DNA from: Martelella sp. AD-3 | GTDB taxonomy: Bacteria; Pseudomonadota; Alphaproteobacteria; Rhizobiales; Rhizobiaceae | Length of the DNA stretch: 64,000 nt | Assembly (NCBI RefSeq): GCF_001578105.1 | Contig: NZ_CP014275.1 | Location: 3,786,501-3,850,500, forward strand | Direction of reading: 5' to 3' | Shown: positions 24,310-33,480 of the stretch, one piece after another | Layout of the letters: each line of letters begins with the position of its first letter | Position numbering within the stretch: position 1 is the first letter of the stretch | Notes under the pieces: generated by a model | Databases searched by the model: none | What the model was told of the DNA's origin: nothing | Seen by the model: only the letters and a program-made list of their open reading frames with translations | Position numbers and translations under genes: made by a program

Positions 24310-25188
24310 ATGCTTCGCCTTGCGGGCGTGATGCCGGCTCCAGGGCGCGTGCTTGATGACCTTGTACTTCAGCAGCGCCGCGTTCACCTCCGCGCCCAGA
24401 AGCAGGATCACGCCGATCGAATAGAGGAAGACCAGCAGGATCATCGGCGTTGCGAGACCGGCATAGGTTGCGCTGTACTGGGCGAAGGTGCCGAGATAAT
24501 AGGCGAAGCCGGACGCGAAGATCGACCAGACGACCAGCGTCAGGATGACGCCGGGCAGGACGTCGACAAGCCGCCTTCTGCCGGCCGCCAGGAAAAGATG
24601 GGCAATCACCAGGCCGAACATCAGGAGCAGGAATGTGCCGAGCAGGCGGGCATTGGAGAGAAGATTGAGCGCGTCCTCGAGCCAGGGGAACCAGCGCTCC
24701 GCGAAATGCAGCGCGATCGGCACCACCACGAACATGATGCTGAGGAAGGCGAAGATGATCGACGCCAGTAGCACGAAACCGAGGCTCTTGATGCGAAGCC
24801 ACCACCAGCTGCGCGTTTCCTCGACGCGATAGGCGCGGTTGAGCGAAAGACGGACCGCTTCCACCCCGTTGGAGGCGAAGTAGGCTGCCGCCAGCACCGA
24901 AATCGTCAGAAGCCCGCCGCGCGGCACCGTCAGCACCTCGCGGATCTGGTTTGACACCGGCTCCGCGATCGCCTCCGGCCAGGCGCCGACGATGAAATTG
25001 ATGGCCACGTTGGCGAACTCGTCGGCGCCGAGAAAGCCGGCAAGCGTCGTGCCGAAGATCAGGAAGGGAAACAGCGCCAGCAGCGTGGAAAGCGCCACAT
25101 GGCTTGCCATCGCCCATCCGTCATCCTCGCTGAAGTGGTAGAGCGCATCATAGGCAACCTTCCACGTCATCCGGATCGCTGTCTTCAT
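24274..25188 (-). CDS. YihY/BrkB-family inner-membrane protein
   Basis: This is a protein of about 304 residues with several TM helices (SHVALSTLLALFPFLIFGTTL; LGFVLLASIIFAFLSIMFVVV; LLGTFLLLMFGLVIAHLFL; PMILLVFLYSIGVILLLGAEV), ending in a charged tail (HARKAKHSETAHDPN). The family was once called RNase BN but is a membrane protein of uncertain function, perhaps a transporter or an envelope factor. I start it at 25188, where GGGAGCCAGA precedes the ATG; a longer reading from 25263 would run into the next gene's promoter. It overlaps gluQ tail to tail. Confidence 0.87.
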   Translation of the reverse strand: MKTAIRMTWKVAYDALYHFSEDDGWAMASHVALSTLLALFPFLIFGTTLAGFLGADEFANVAINFIVGAWPEAIAEPVSNQIREVLTVPRGGLLTISVLAAAYFASNGVEAVRLSLNRAYRVEETRSWWWLRIKSLGFVLLASIIFAFLSIMFVVVPIALHFAERWFPWLEDALNLLSNARLLGTFLLLMFGLVIAHLFLAAGRRRLVDVLPGVILTLVVWSIFASGFAYYLGTFAQYSATYAGLATPMILLVFLYSIGVILLLGAEVNAALLKYKVIKHAPWSRHHARKAKHSETAHDPNIGR

Positions 25189-25280
25189 TCTGGCTCCCAA
25201 TGGCGGTTCGTCTGCATTTGTGGCGCTCCTGGCTTCCTTATATAGGATGATGAGCGGCTTCATGTACCGGAGAGTGTCAA

Positions 25281-26114
25281 TTGGCTGAAAAATCCACGAT
25301 AATCGTCACCGGCTGTTCCACCGGCATCGGCGCCTTTTGCGCCCGCGCGCTGAAGGACGAGGGCTGGAGGGTGTTTGCGACCGCGCGGCGCGCTGAGGAT
25401 CTGGCAGCCCTCGAGGCCGACGGTCTCGAGGCCCTCTATCTCGACTACACCGACGAGGCCTCGATTGCCGCCCTTGTCGAAACCGTGCTGGAACGCACAG
25501 GAGGCACGCTTGACGCGCTGTTCAACAATGGCGCTTACGGCCAGACCGGCGCGGTGGAGGATGTTGCGACCGATGTGCTGCGGGCCCAGTTCGAGGCAAA
25601 TGTCTTCGGCTGGCATGAACTCACGCGCCGCATCGTGCCGGTGATGCGGCGGCAGGGCCACGGCCGCATCATTCAGTGCTCGTCCATCCTCGGCCTCCTC
25701 CCCTACCGCTTTCGCGGGCCTTATTCCGCCTCGAAATATGCGCTCGAGGCCCTCTCGCTCACCCTGCGCATGGAGCTTGACGGCAGCGGCATTTTCGTCA
25801 GCCTGATCGAGCCGGGACCGATCGCCTCGAAATTCACCGCCAATGCGCTGAAGCACATCAGGGCCAGCATCGACATCGACGGCTCGGTCCATGCCGAGGA
25901 CTATCGAAAACAACTGGCGCGGCTCGACGGATCAGGCCCGCCCAACCGGCACAAGCTGGAACCCGACGCCGTCCATGCCGTTTTGAAGAAGGCGCTGGCG
26001 GCGAAACGGCCGAGACCGCATTACCTGGTGACAACGCCCGCCAAGCAGGGCGCTCTCCTGAAACGGGTCATGCCGGCCGACTGGTTCTATCGCCTGATGG
26101 GACGCATGAGCTGA
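25281..26114 (+). CDS. SDR-family oxidoreductase
   Basis: This is a 277-residue short-chain dehydrogenase with TGCSTGIG near residue 10, [31 protein letters not shown] (catalytic Ser, Tyr, Lys), and a longer C-terminal segment as in the DHRS7/retinol-dehydrogenase-like SDRs (LPYRF and EPGPI). It starts with TTG after GGAGAG. It lies 14 bp before the macro-domain gene, probably in one transcript. The substrate is unknown. Confidence 0.87.
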   Translation: MAEKSTIIVTGCSTGIGAFCARALKDEGWRVFATARRAEDLAALEADGLEALYLDYTDEASIAALVETVLERTGGTLDALFNNGAYGQTGAVEDVATDVLRAQFEANVFGWHELTRRIVPVMRRQGHGRIIQCSSILGLLPYRFRGPYSASKYALEALSLTLRMELDGSGIFVSLIEPGPIASKFTANALKHIRASIDIDGSVHAEDYRKQLARLDGSGPPNRHKLEPDAVHAVLKKALAAKRPRPHYLVTTPAKQGALLKRVMPADWFYRLMGRMS

Positions 26115-26128
26115 AGGAGACGAGCGCC

Positions 26129-26647
26129 ATGGACGCCATTTCCGTGATCAGGGCCGACATCACCGCGCTTGAGGTCGACGCCATCGTCAACGCGGCCAAC
26201 AGCACGCTTCTGGGCGGCGGCGGGGTCGACGGCGCCATCCACCGTGCGGCAGGGCCCGGTCTCCTTGCCGAATGCCGCACTCTTGGCGGGTGCCCCACCG
26301 GCGAGGCGCGGATCACCGGCGGCCACAACCTTGCCGCACGCCATGTCATCCACACGGTCGGCCCGGTCTGGCGCGGCGGCGCACGCGGGGAAGCGGCGCT
26401 TCTTGAGAGCTGCTACCGCACCGCGCTGAAGCTTGCCGCCGAGCACGACTGCCGCACGATCGCCTTTCCCGCGATCTCGACCGGCATATACGGCTTTCCC
26501 GCCGACAGGGCGGCGGTCATCGCCGCAAGCACGATCGCAGCGACGTGCGCCGAACATGCCGTCATCGAGGCGGTTTATCTGGTCGCCTTCGATCAGGGCA
26601 CCGAAGCTCATCTGAAGAAGGCCGTTGCCGCCCTTCGAACCGTTTGA
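26129..26647 (+). CDS. macro-domain O-acetyl-ADP-ribose deacetylase-like protein
   Basis: This is a 172-residue single macro domain of the YmdB/MacroD type: [24 protein letters not shown] split over about residues 20-43, then ISTGIYGFP for the phosphate-binding loop. The family hydrolyses O-acetyl-ADP-ribose or mono-ADP-ribose links. Nothing nearby suggests a toxin-antitoxin role. A ribosome site GAAGGAGACGAG precedes the ATG. Confidence 0.9.
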   Translation: MDAISVIRADITALEVDAIVNAANSTLLGGGGVDGAIHRAAGPGLLAECRTLGGCPTGEARITGGHNLAARHVIHTVGPVWRGGARGEAALLESCYRTALKLAAEHDCRTIAFPAISTGIYGFPADRAAVIAASTIAATCAEHAVIEAVYLVAFDQGTEAHLKKAVAALRTV

Positions 26648-26739
26648 ACGCAGTTTGCCAATTGTCAGGCCCTTGCAAGCGCGCCGAATTTGTCGTCTCA
26701 TGCGCCCTCCCGCTTCGCCGGGTACATCGGAGGAGAACC

Positions 26740-26937
26740 ATGTCCAGCTTTTTCATATTCGTGACTATCATTGCGATGATGCTGGTCGTGTTCTTTCTCG
26801 TGCGCGGCCTCATCAACATGATGAAGGGCGGCAGCGGCGAATTTTCCAACAAGATGATGCAAGGCCGCATCGCCTTCCAGGCAATCGCCATCGTCCTCAT
26901 CATGTTCACCCTCTGGCTCATCCAGTCCGGACACTGA
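26740..26937 (+). CDS. small twin-TM protein, HIG1-domain family
   Basis: This 65-residue protein has two membrane helices (FFIFVTIIAMMLVVFFLV and FQAIAIVLIMFTLWLI) joined by a polar, Gly/Lys-rich loop (MMKGGSGEFSNKMMQGR). This is the pattern of bacterial HIG1-domain proteins, which in some species associate with cytochrome oxidase. The start at 26740 follows GGAGGAG; a longer in-frame reading is not supported. It sits 13 bp before the cobalamin adenosyltransferase gene. Confidence 0.85.
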   Translation: MSSFFIFVTIIAMMLVVFFLVRGLINMMKGGSGEFSNKMMQGRIAFQAIAIVLIMFTLWLIQSGH

Positions 26938-26950
26938 TTTCACGAACAGC

Positions 26951-27523
26951 ATGGTCAAACTCAACAGGATCTATACCCGCACCGGAGACGGCGGCACCAC
27001 CGGGCTTGCAAGCGGCCCGCGCCGCAGGAAGTCGGATGCGCGGCTTGTCGCCATCGGCGACGTGGACGAAACCAACGCGGCGCTCGGCCTCGTGCGGCTC
27101 GAGGCGGAAGACGAGGGTCCGCTGGCCGAGGCGCTGAAGCGGATCCAGAACGACCTCTTCGATCTGGGCGCCGATCTGGCGACGCCGGAGACCGGCGAGG
27201 CCCTCTCCTACGAACCGCTGAGGATCGTCGATGCCCAGGTCGACTGGCTCGAAGCCGAGATCGACCGGCTGAACGCGAGGCTTGCGCCGCTCACCTCCTT
27301 CGTGCTGCCCGGCGGCGGCCCGCTTGCGAGCGGCCTGCATATGGCCCGCACCGTCTGCCGCCGCGCAGAACGCGCGATGGTGGCGCTTTCGGGCGAGGAA
27401 GCAGTCGGCGCCCCTGCCCTTTCCTATATCAACCGGCTTTCCGACTACCTCTTCGTTGCCGCCCGCCATGCCAATGACGACGGCAGGTTCGACATTCTTT
27501 GGGAACCGGGAAAAAACCGCTGA
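26951..27523 (+). CDS. cob(I)yrinic acid a,c-diamide adenosyltransferase, PduO-type
   Basis: This is a 190-residue trimeric ATP:cobalamin adenosyltransferase. It has the N-terminal ATP-binding motif YTRTGDGGTTGLASG (about residues 8-22), IGDVDETNAALG, and the C-terminal CRRAERAMVAL and YINRLSDYLFVAARHAN. It makes adenosylcobalamin, needed for instance by methylmalonyl-CoA mutase. The order HIG1 protein, adenosyltransferase, etfBA is a familiar alphaproteobacterial grouping, as I recall. Confidence 0.92.
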   Translation: MVKLNRIYTRTGDGGTTGLASGPRRRKSDARLVAIGDVDETNAALGLVRLEAEDEGPLAEALKRIQNDLFDLGADLATPETGEALSYEPLRIVDAQVDWLEAEIDRLNARLAPLTSFVLPGGGPLASGLHMARTVCRRAERAMVALSGEEAVGAPALSYINRLSDYLFVAARHANDDGRFDILWEPGKNR

Positions 27524-27535
27524 TTTTGCAGAAAT

Positions 27536-27553
27536 TTGCCCGGTTTCGGGCAA
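27536..27553. terminator. small hairpin after the adenosyltransferase gene
   Basis: TTGCCCG and CGGGCAA pair as a 7-bp stem around the loop GTTT, 12 bp after the stop codon. No proper T-run follows, only TGATTCTTTG, so it is at best a weak terminator separating this unit from etfBA. Confidence 0.35.
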
Positions 27554-27560
27554 TGATTCT

Positions 27561-27588
27561 TTGTCAAAGCAGGCAAATGAAATTATTC
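27561..27588 (+). promoter_or_regulatory. possible etfBA promoter
   Basis: TTGTCA (27561-27566) and TTATTC (27583-27588) are 16 bp apart, about 120 bp before the etfB start. Good -35, mediocre -10. Confidence 0.3.
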
Positions 27589-27707
27589 ATGTCGCCCATT
27601 GGCAAGCGAGCGCGGCCGAAAGACCGCAATCTCACCCACGCCGGAATGCACGTTCCGGCCCCAATGTCTCGATTGAGGCCATCCGGCCCTGATCCAGGAG
27701 GAAGAAG

Positions 27708-28457
27708 ATGAAGGTTCTGGTCCCGGTAAAGCGGGTTGTCGATTACAACGTCAAGATACGCGTGAAGCCGGATGGCTCCGGTGTCGAGCTTGCCAATGTG
27801 AAGATGTCGATGAACCCTTTCGACGAGATCGCGGTGGAAGAGGCGCTCCGCCTGAAGGAAGCCGGCATCGCCACCGAAGTGGTTGCCGTCTCCATCGGTC
27901 CTGCGAAAGCCGAGGAAACCATTCGCACGGCGCTCGCCATGGGCGCCGATCGCGGCATCCTGATAGCGACCGACGAGACCGTCGAGCCGCTTGCCGTCGC
28001 CAAGCTCTTGAAGAAGGTGGCCGAGGCGGAGGAGCCCGGCCTTGTCATTCTCGGCAAGCAGGCGATTGACGATGACAGCAACCAGACCGGCCAGATGCTG
28101 TCCGCCCTTCTCGGCTGGGGCCAGGCTACCTATGCCTCAAAACTGGAAGTCGGAGACGGCGAAGCGACCGTCACCCGCGAGATCGACGGCGGGCTGCAGA
28201 CCATCACGGTCAGACTGCCGGCGATCGTCACCACGGATCTTCGCCTGAACGAACCGCGCTACGCCTCGCTGCCGAACATCATGAAGGCGAAGAAAAAACC
28301 GGTCGACAAGAAGACGCCTGAGGATTTCGGCGTCGACATTGCCCGCCGTCTGGACGTGCTGAAGACCGAGGAGCCGGAAACCCGCAAGGCCGGCGTCAAG
28401 GTGGCGAATGCCGCCGAACTGGTCGACAAGCTGAAAAACGAAGCCGGCGTGCTGTAG
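27708..28457 (+). CDS. etfB: electron transfer flavoprotein beta subunit
   Basis: This 249-residue subunit binds AMP and supports electron flow from acyl-CoA dehydrogenases to ETF-ubiquinone oxidoreductase. It has the start [36 protein letters not shown], and the ETF-beta signature region ([27 protein letters not shown]). It is coupled to etfA 12 bp downstream. It would serve the acyl-CoA dehydrogenases at 2.4-4.7 kb, among others. A ribosome site GGAGGAAG precedes the ATG. Confidence 0.95.
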   Translation: MKVLVPVKRVVDYNVKIRVKPDGSGVELANVKMSMNPFDEIAVEEALRLKEAGIATEVVAVSIGPAKAEETIRTALAMGADRGILIATDETVEPLAVAKLLKKVAEAEEPGLVILGKQAIDDDSNQTGQMLSALLGWGQATYASKLEVGDGEATVTREIDGGLQTITVRLPAIVTTDLRLNEPRYASLPNIMKAKKKPVDKKTPEDFGVDIARRLDVLKTEEPETRKAGVKVANAAELVDKLKNEAGVL

Positions 28458-28469
28458 GGAGAAACCACC

Positions 28470-29399
28470 ATGACCATTCTTCTCATTGCAGAACATGACG
28501 GCGCGACTGTCTCCGAACAAACCGCCAAGGCCGCAACGGCCGCTGCCGCGATCGGCGGCGACATCCATGTGCTGGTCGCCGGTAAGGGCTGCGCTTCAGC
28601 CGCCGAAGCGGCCGGGAAGATCAACGGCGTTTCCAAGGTGCTGCTGGCGGAAAGCGACGCGCTGGCAGAGAGCCTGGCCGAGCCGCTTTCCGCCACCATC
28701 CTGTCGCTTGCCGATGGCTATGACGTGATCATGACGGCCGCCACCACCACCGGCAAGAACGTGCTGCCGCGCGTGGCCGCGCTTCTGGACGTGATGCAGG
28801 TCTCCGAGATCATCGAAGTCGTCGCTCCCGACACGTTCAAGCGTCCGACCTATGCCGGAAACGCGATCGAAACGGTGAAATCGCTCGACGCCAAGAAGGT
28901 GATCTCCGTGCGCACCGCCGGCTTTGCCGCTGCCGGCATGAACGGCTCTGCGCCGGTGGAGACCGTCGGCGCGGCGGAAGACCCCGGCCTCTCCTCGTTC
29001 GTGAAGAACGAGATCGCCAAATCCGAGCGCCCGGAACTGACCTCGGCGAAGATCATCATTTCCGGCGGCCGTGCGCTTGGCTCGTCGGAAAAATTCCGGG
29101 AGGTGATCCTTCCCGTCGCCGACAAGCTCGGAGCCGCCGTTGGCGCCTCGCGCGCAGCGGTTGATGCCGGCTACGCGCCGAATGACTGGCAGGTGGGCCA
29201 GACCGGCAAGGTCGTCGCGCCCGAGCTTTACATCGCCTGCGGCATTTCCGGCGCCATCCAGCATCTCGCCGGCATGAAAGATTCGAAGGTCATCGTCGCC
29301 ATCAACAAGGACGAGGAAGCCCCGATCTTCCAGGTGGCCGATTACGGCCTCGTCGGTGACCTGTTTGAAATTCTGCCCGCGCTTGAAAAGGCGCTCTGA
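28470..29399 (+). CDS. etfA: electron transfer flavoprotein alpha subunit
   Basis: This is a 309-residue FAD-carrying subunit. The C-terminal FAD domain shows [59 protein letters not shown] and [20 protein letters not shown], all diagnostic of EtfA. The length is standard. It forms a heterodimer with EtfB in the cytoplasm. A GC-rich hairpin follows the gene. Confidence 0.95.
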   Translation: MTILLIAEHDGATVSEQTAKAATAAAAIGGDIHVLVAGKGCASAAEAAGKINGVSKVLLAESDALAESLAEPLSATILSLADGYDVIMTAATTTGKNVLPRVAALLDVMQVSEIIEVVAPDTFKRPTYAGNAIETVKSLDAKKVISVRTAGFAAAGMNGSAPVETVGAAEDPGLSSFVKNEIAKSERPELTSAKIIISGGRALGSSEKFREVILPVADKLGAAVGASRAAVDAGYAPNDWQVGQTGKVVAPELYIACGISGAIQHLAGMKDSKVIVAINKDEEAPIFQVADYGLVGDLFEILPALEKAL

Positions 29400-29405
29400 T
29401 CTATT

Positions 29406-29435
29406 TCGCGCCGGTCGCTCAGAAGGCCGGCGCGA
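29406..29435 (+). terminator. hairpin downstream of etfA
   Basis: TCGCGCCGG (29406-29414) pairs perfectly with CCGGCGCGA (29427-29435) around 12 bases, 6 bp after the etfA stop. There is no T-run; it probably protects the etf mRNA end or gives partial termination before yjbQ. Confidence 0.5.
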
Positions 29436-29449
29436 CAAAGGAATGCACC

Positions 29450-29875
29450 ATGCCCCAGACCCGACTGACCGTTCAGACCCGTGGACAGGGCCTTTATGAA
29501 TTCACCGACGAGGCCTGCCGCTTCGTGGGCGCCAACACCGAAGAGGACGGTCTTCTGACCGTTTTCGTGCGCCATACATCCTGCTCGCTTCTGATCCAGG
29601 AAAATGCCGATCCCGACGTCAAACGCGACCTCTCGGCCTATTTTTCGAGGCTCGTGCCGCGCGCGGACGACCCGGCCATGGACTATCTCGTCCACCGGCT
29701 GGAAGGCCCGGACGATATGCCGGCCCATATCAAGACGGCGCTGACCCAGGTCTCGCTCGCAATTCCCGTATCCGCCGGCAGGCCGGCGCTCGGAACCTGG
29801 CAGGGACTTTACCTGTTCGAACACCGCGACCGCCCGCACCGGCGCGAGATCGTGCTGCATCTCTCGATCGCATAG
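29450..29875 (+). CDS. YjbQ/UPF0047 family protein
   Basis: This is a 141-residue single-domain protein with the conserved VRHTSCSLLIQENADPDV (about residues 41-58), PAHIKTAL and GTWQGLYLFEHRDRPHRREIVLHL at the end. Members have been reported as having weak thiamine-phosphate synthase activity; the true role is unclear. Its stop codon adjoins a decayed flavin-reductase remnant. Confidence 0.9.
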   Translation: MPQTRLTVQTRGQGLYEFTDEACRFVGANTEEDGLLTVFVRHTSCSLLIQENADPDVKRDLSAYFSRLVPRADDPAMDYLVHRLEGPDDMPAHIKTALTQVSLAIPVSAGRPALGTWQGLYLFEHRDRPHRREIVLHLSIA

Positions 29876-30200
29876 CCGACCGGCTTTCGGTTCCTCGGCA
29901 TCGGCCGACAAACCCGTCGTCGTCAGTGCGTCGCCCGGCCCCTTCGGCGCGTCGCTGGCGCCGAATCAGCGGCTGAGCGTCCTGCGCACGCTCAGAACCA
30001 GGCCATACCGGGTTGGCCGCATCATGCACACCCCGGCGCATCAGGCCGTCGACGAGACCGGCAGGCCGGCGGACGAGCGCACCACGAAGAACCTGCCGGA
30101 GATGCCTTCAGGCTTTTCGGAAAGCCTTGACTGCGAAACCGGCTCGGGTGGACAACACGACCTTCCCGAGCCTTTGGCGCGGCCGCTCAAAGCAGCCTGA
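29874..30200 (+). pseudogene. 3' remnant of an NADPH-dependent FMN reductase gene
   Basis: One open frame of 108 codons, starting without a start codon right at the yjbQ stop, reads SRPAFGSSASADKPVVVSAS and then PGPFGASLAP, and later HQAVDETGRPADERTTKNL. This corresponds to the C-terminal half of FMN reductases (ASRP..., KPVA..SASPG..GG, then a DE.G.LTDERT.K.L segment). The GG after SASPG is changed, the N-terminal half including the flavin-binding GSLR-type motif is absent, and the end overlaps the convergent lysR gene by 14 bp. I read it as a deletion remnant. No other gene is visible in the 29876-30186 gap, which also contains a hairpin (30141-30148 with 30165-30172). Confidence 0.55.
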
Positions 30201-31086
30201 CGCGGGTCACATAGGCCTCGAAGAAGTCAGAGAACCGGGCGATGCGCATCGGCAGGCGTTCATAGGGCGGGTAGTAGAGCGTCAGCCAGAGTTCGCTCGG
30301 CGTCCAGTCGTCGAGCACCTGAACAAGCCGCCCTTCGGCAAGTGCGGTCTCGACGATGAAATAGGGCAGAAGCGCCACCCCTTCCCCGTTTTCGGCAAGC
30401 CGCGCCAGGAATTCGCCATTGTTGCCGGCAAGCACGGATCCGGCTCGCACGCGTCGCCGCCGGCCTCCATTGGTAAGTTCCCAGTTTTCCGACACGGCCT
30501 CCGCATCGAAGCCAAGGCAGGCCGCTGCCTGAAGGTCATCCGGATCCTGTGGCGCTCCATTGGCCGCGAGGTAACCGGGAGAGGCAACCAGCACCCTCCG
30601 GATCGGGCAGAGCTTGCGCCAGATTGTCGACTTGTCGTCCGGCGGCCCCGAAATGCGGATGGCAAGATCATAACGGGCTGCGACGATGTCGACGAAACTG
30701 TCGGTCAAGGTGACGGACATGCTGACTGCAGGGTTTTCCGCCCTGAACCCCGAAAGGACATCCGGCAGAACCTGCTGTCCAAGCGAGAGCGGCGCGTTCA
30801 CCCTTATATGGCCGCTGATGGCCGCCTCCTGCTCGCGGACTTCCTCTGCCGCATCGTCGAAAGCCTGCAGCAGAGGCCGCATCCGGGCGGCATAGACGGC
30901 GCCGGCCGATGTCAAAGAGACTTGCCGTGTCGTGCGTACGAAAAGCTGCACGCCGAGCCGTTCCTCCAACGCACCGACGGCCCGCGTGACGCTGGGCGCG
31001 GTCATCGACAGGACGCGGGCGGCAGCGGCAAAGCTGCCCAGTTCCGCAACGTTCAGGAAGACACGAATATCATTCAAATCTTTCAT
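30187..31086 (-). CDS. LysR-family transcriptional regulator
   Basis: This 299-residue regulator has an N-terminal HTH (FLNVAELGSFAAAARVLSMT, then APSVTRAVGALEERLGVQLF, about residues 9-48) and a C-terminal type-II periplasmic-binding effector domain (about 90-295). The AAEVREQEAAISGHIRVNAP linker is typical of the large LysR group containing many quinone- and aldehyde-responsive regulators. It is divergent from a VOC dioxygenase and an esterase, with an AT-rich palindrome in the gap. It probably regulates them and itself. Confidence 0.9.
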   Translation of the reverse strand: MKDLNDIRVFLNVAELGSFAAAARVLSMTAPSVTRAVGALEERLGVQLFVRTTRQVSLTSAGAVYAARMRPLLQAFDDAAEEVREQEAAISGHIRVNAPLSLGQQVLPDVLSGFRAENPAVSMSVTLTDSFVDIVAARYDLAIRISGPPDDKSTIWRKLCPIRRVLVASPGYLAANGAPQDPDDLQAAACLGFDAEAVSENWELTNGGRRRRVRAGSVLAGNNGEFLARLAENGEGVALLPYFIVETALAEGRLVQVLDDWTPSELWLTLYYPPYERLPMRIARFSDFFEAYVTRVRLL

Positions 31087-31101
31087 TCGAGCATTATTAC
31101 A

Positions 31102-31115
31102 ATTATTGCAATAAT
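31102..31115. promoter_or_regulatory. putative LysR box
   Basis: ATTATTGCAATAAT is a perfect 14-bp palindrome in an AT-rich divergent intergenic region, 16 bp from the lysR start and 97 bp before the dioxygenase gene. It contains the T-N11-A spacing usual for LysR sites. Confidence 0.6.
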
Positions 31116-31211
31116 ATCGTCAATTTTATTCCTGTTCATGTTTGCGGCCGTCGCCATCATCTTAACGGTCAGAAATGAGGTCCGTAGGCCTCGCAGGAAC
31201 AAAGGATCACC

Positions 31212-32147
31212 ATGATGTTACAGCAAATCAAGGGCCTGCATCACATCACCTCGATGGCGGGCGACGCCCAGAAGAACAGCGACTTCTTCACCAAGACGCT
31301 CGGCCTTCGCCGCGTCAAGAAGACGGTCAATTTCGACTCTCCCGATGTCTATCACCTCTATTACGGTGATGAAGTCGGCACCCCCGGTTCGGTGATGACC
31401 TATTTCCCGTTCCCGCATATCGCCAGGGGAAAGCCCGGCACGGGCGAAGTTGGCGAAACGCTTTTCGCGGTTCCAAAAGGCTCGCTCCCCTTCTGGAGAG
31501 AACGGCTTTCGGCGCTGAATGTCGGAGAAATCTCCGAAAGCGAAGTCTTCGGTGAAAAACGGCTTCATTTTGCCGGTCCCGATCACGATGCCTTCGCGCT
31601 GGTGGAAGTCGATAATGATGACCGTGCCGGCCGGCTGAAGGGCGATGTCGCCGAAGCAGAAGCCATCCGCGGTTTCCGTGGCGCAAGCCTACGTCTCAAG
31701 GACAGCGGCGCGACATCCGAACTGCTCGGCTTCATGGGATATGAACAGGTCGACAGCAAGGATGACTGGACCCGCTATGCCATCGCGAACGGCAACGGCG
31801 CCGATGTCATCGACATTGAAACGCTGCCTTCTGCCAATGCGGCCCGTCAGGGCGCAGGCTCGGTGCATCACATTGCGTTTGCGGTTGAAGACCGTGCCGC
31901 ACAGCTCGAAGTCCGCAAGGCGCTGATGGATACCGGATACAACGTCACGCCGGTCATCGACCGCAACTACTTCTGGGCGATCTACTTCCGCACGCCGGGC
32001 GGCGTGCTGTTCGAAATCGCCACCAACGAGCCCGGCTTCGATGCCGATGAGGACACCGCCCATCTCGGCGAAGCGCTCAAGCTGCCACCGCAGTATGAGA
32101 GCCACCGCGCCAAGATCGAGGACATCCTCACGCCGATCGAGGACTGA
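31212..32147 (+). CDS. VOC-family ring-cleaving dioxygenase (MhqO-like)
   Basis: This is a 311-residue protein with two glyoxalase/VOC modules. It starts with IKGLHHITSMAGDAQKN, a second metal-type His is in GSVHHIAFAVED (about residues 215-226), and the last Glu is in GGVLFEIATNEPGFD. The MhqO/LinE-like family is linked to hydroquinone or quinone breakdown. Together with the esterase gene 52 bp downstream and the divergent LysR it matches the mhq-type quinone-resistance modules known from other bacteria. Start at 31212; 31215 is equally possible. Confidence 0.87.
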   Translation: MMLQQIKGLHHITSMAGDAQKNSDFFTKTLGLRRVKKTVNFDSPDVYHLYYGDEVGTPGSVMTYFPFPHIARGKPGTGEVGETLFAVPKGSLPFWRERLSALNVGEISESEVFGEKRLHFAGPDHDAFALVEVDNDDRAGRLKGDVAEAEAIRGFRGASLRLKDSGATSELLGFMGYEQVDSKDDWTRYAIANGNGADVIDIETLPSANAARQGAGSVHHIAFAVEDRAAQLEVRKALMDTGYNVTPVIDRNYFWAIYFRTPGGVLFEIATNEPGFDADEDTAHLGEALKLPPQYESHRAKIEDILTPIED

Positions 32148-32199
32148 CGCCATTTTCAAGGCGGCGGACCGGACGTCCGCCTGCCGGAGGTTTGAAACC

Positions 32200-32805
32200 A
32201 TGACCGAAGATCTCTATCAGGCCTATACAAGGAAAGGCGAAAGCGGAAAGCCGCTGGTCTTCACCTTCCACGGCACGGGCGGCAACGAGAACCAGTTCGT
32301 GCCGCTGGTGGACGGACTTATCCCCGGCGCTCAAATCGTCTCGCCGCGCGGCGATGTCTCCGAATATGGCGCGCTGCGCTTTTTCCGGCGCACCGGCGAA
32401 GGCGTCTATGACATGGATGACCTTGCCCGCCGCACCGATAAGATGACGCGCTTCATCGCCAGTCACAAGGCGGACAATCCGGGTCGCGATGTCTATGCGC
32501 TCGGCTATTCCAACGGCGCGAACATCCTTGCGTCGGTGCTGTTCCGAAAACCGGAGCTTTTCGACCGTGTCGCCCTGCTGCATCCGCTGATCCCCTGGAG
32601 GCCTGATGACAATGCAGGCCTTTCCGGGCGGAAGATACTGGTGACGGGCGGCGAACGCGACCCAATCTGCCCGCCGGCCCTTTCGGCCGCGCTCATCGAC
32701 TATTTCAAGGCGCAAAATGCCGACGTCCAGTCGGCGATGCATGGCGGCGGCCATGAAATCCGTCCCGACGAGATTTCTGCCATCACCCGGTTTCTCAATG
32801 GCTGA
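32200..32805 (+). CDS. alpha/beta hydrolase, phospholipase/carboxylesterase family (MhqD-like)
   Basis: This is a 201-residue alpha/beta hydrolase. The nucleophile elbow is GYSNGAN (about residues 104-110), the acid is in GERDPICP, and the His in GGGHEIRPDEI; the oxyanion region is FHGTGGNENQF. The start at 32200 follows TGCCGGAGG. It is second in the putative quinone-response operon. Substrates are probably short acyl esters. Confidence 0.88.
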   Translation: MTEDLYQAYTRKGESGKPLVFTFHGTGGNENQFVPLVDGLIPGAQIVSPRGDVSEYGALRFFRRTGEGVYDMDDLARRTDKMTRFIASHKADNPGRDVYALGYSNGANILASVLFRKPELFDRVALLHPLIPWRPDDNAGLSGRKILVTGGERDPICPPALSAALIDYFKAQNADVQSAMHGGGHEIRPDEISAITRFLNG

Positions 32806-33119
32806 CGGCAGAGCCCTGCCATTCCAATAAGCCGTCTCCCGCCCTCGCCAGAGCGCCGGAGACGGCGCGAGATTGAACCCATGATCCTGATCCACGACAC
32901 CGCCCATCGCGGCCACAGGCGGCAAGGCTGGCTCGACAGCCAGGTTCAGGTGCCCGAGCCTGTGACGATCGAATAAGGGCCCGTTGCCGCCGCTCGCATC
33001 GGCTGCCTATGGCACAGGTGCACAGGAAGCTCAAAGCGGGGACAGGTCATACCCGGACGAACGTCCAACCGACACGTTCTGTTCTGGCGTCCAAACCGAG
33101 AATGCGTTTTGAAATCAAA
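32806..33119. other. intergenic stretch, no convincing gene
   Basis: The 314 bp between the esterase and tRNA-Gln hold a hairpin with 9-bp arms GCCGTCTCC (32831-32839) and GGAGACGGC (32858-32866), a candidate terminator without T-run. A 31-codon reading frame lies at 32881-32976, without a ribosome site. I see nothing else. Confidence 0.5.
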
Positions 33120-33193
33120 TGGCTGGGGAACCTGGATTCGAACCAGGACTAACGGAGTCAGAGTCCGTGGGTCTACCGTTAACCTATTCCCCA
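33120..33193 (-). tRNA. tRNA-Gln (anticodon CUG)
   Basis: On the minus strand the acceptor arms TGGGGAA and TTCCCCA pair fully, and the discriminator G and the 3' CCA are encoded. The anticodon stem ACGGA/TCCGT encloses the loop CTCTGAC, giving anticodon CTG, which reads the glutamine codon CAG. The T arm CCTGG-TTCGAAT-CCAGG is standard. Total length 74 nt with CCA. Confidence 0.96.
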
Positions 33194-33480
33194 ACATCCG
33201 GCGGCGGAAGCGCCGGTGACGTGGAGGGCTTATAAACAGAATTGGCCCGGCTTGCCAAGGGGGTTTTCGAAAATTTCCTTTCGATTGAAAAGCATCCGTT
33301 CCCTGGCAAGGGACAATCGCGGGCCTGCACACTGCCATGCTCCGCCCTTCAGCAGACAGAAAAGGCATTGGCCTTCCTTGTCCCCGCTGCTATGATGGCG
33401 GCAACTGAAAAACAATTGAGCGCCATGTTGCGAGCGGCCCTTGGCGGTGACGGCTTGCGCGGCGCGATGGAACTGAAAAA

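Noticed and set aside
22066..26647. HNH nuclease, AlkA and macro domain read as a defence island
   Set aside because: They are interspersed with housekeeping genes, on different strands, and no methylase, helicase, reverse transcriptase or toxin partner is present.
27641..27659. CCGGAA-TGCACG-TTCCGG hairpin in the etfB leader as a riboswitch part
   Set aside because: A single 7-bp stem without further conserved structure is not enough to call a riboswitch, even with a cobalamin enzyme gene upstream.
32881..32976. 31-codon reading frame between the esterase and tRNA-Gln
   Set aside because: No ribosome site, no similarity recognised, and such frames are expected by chance in 300 bp.
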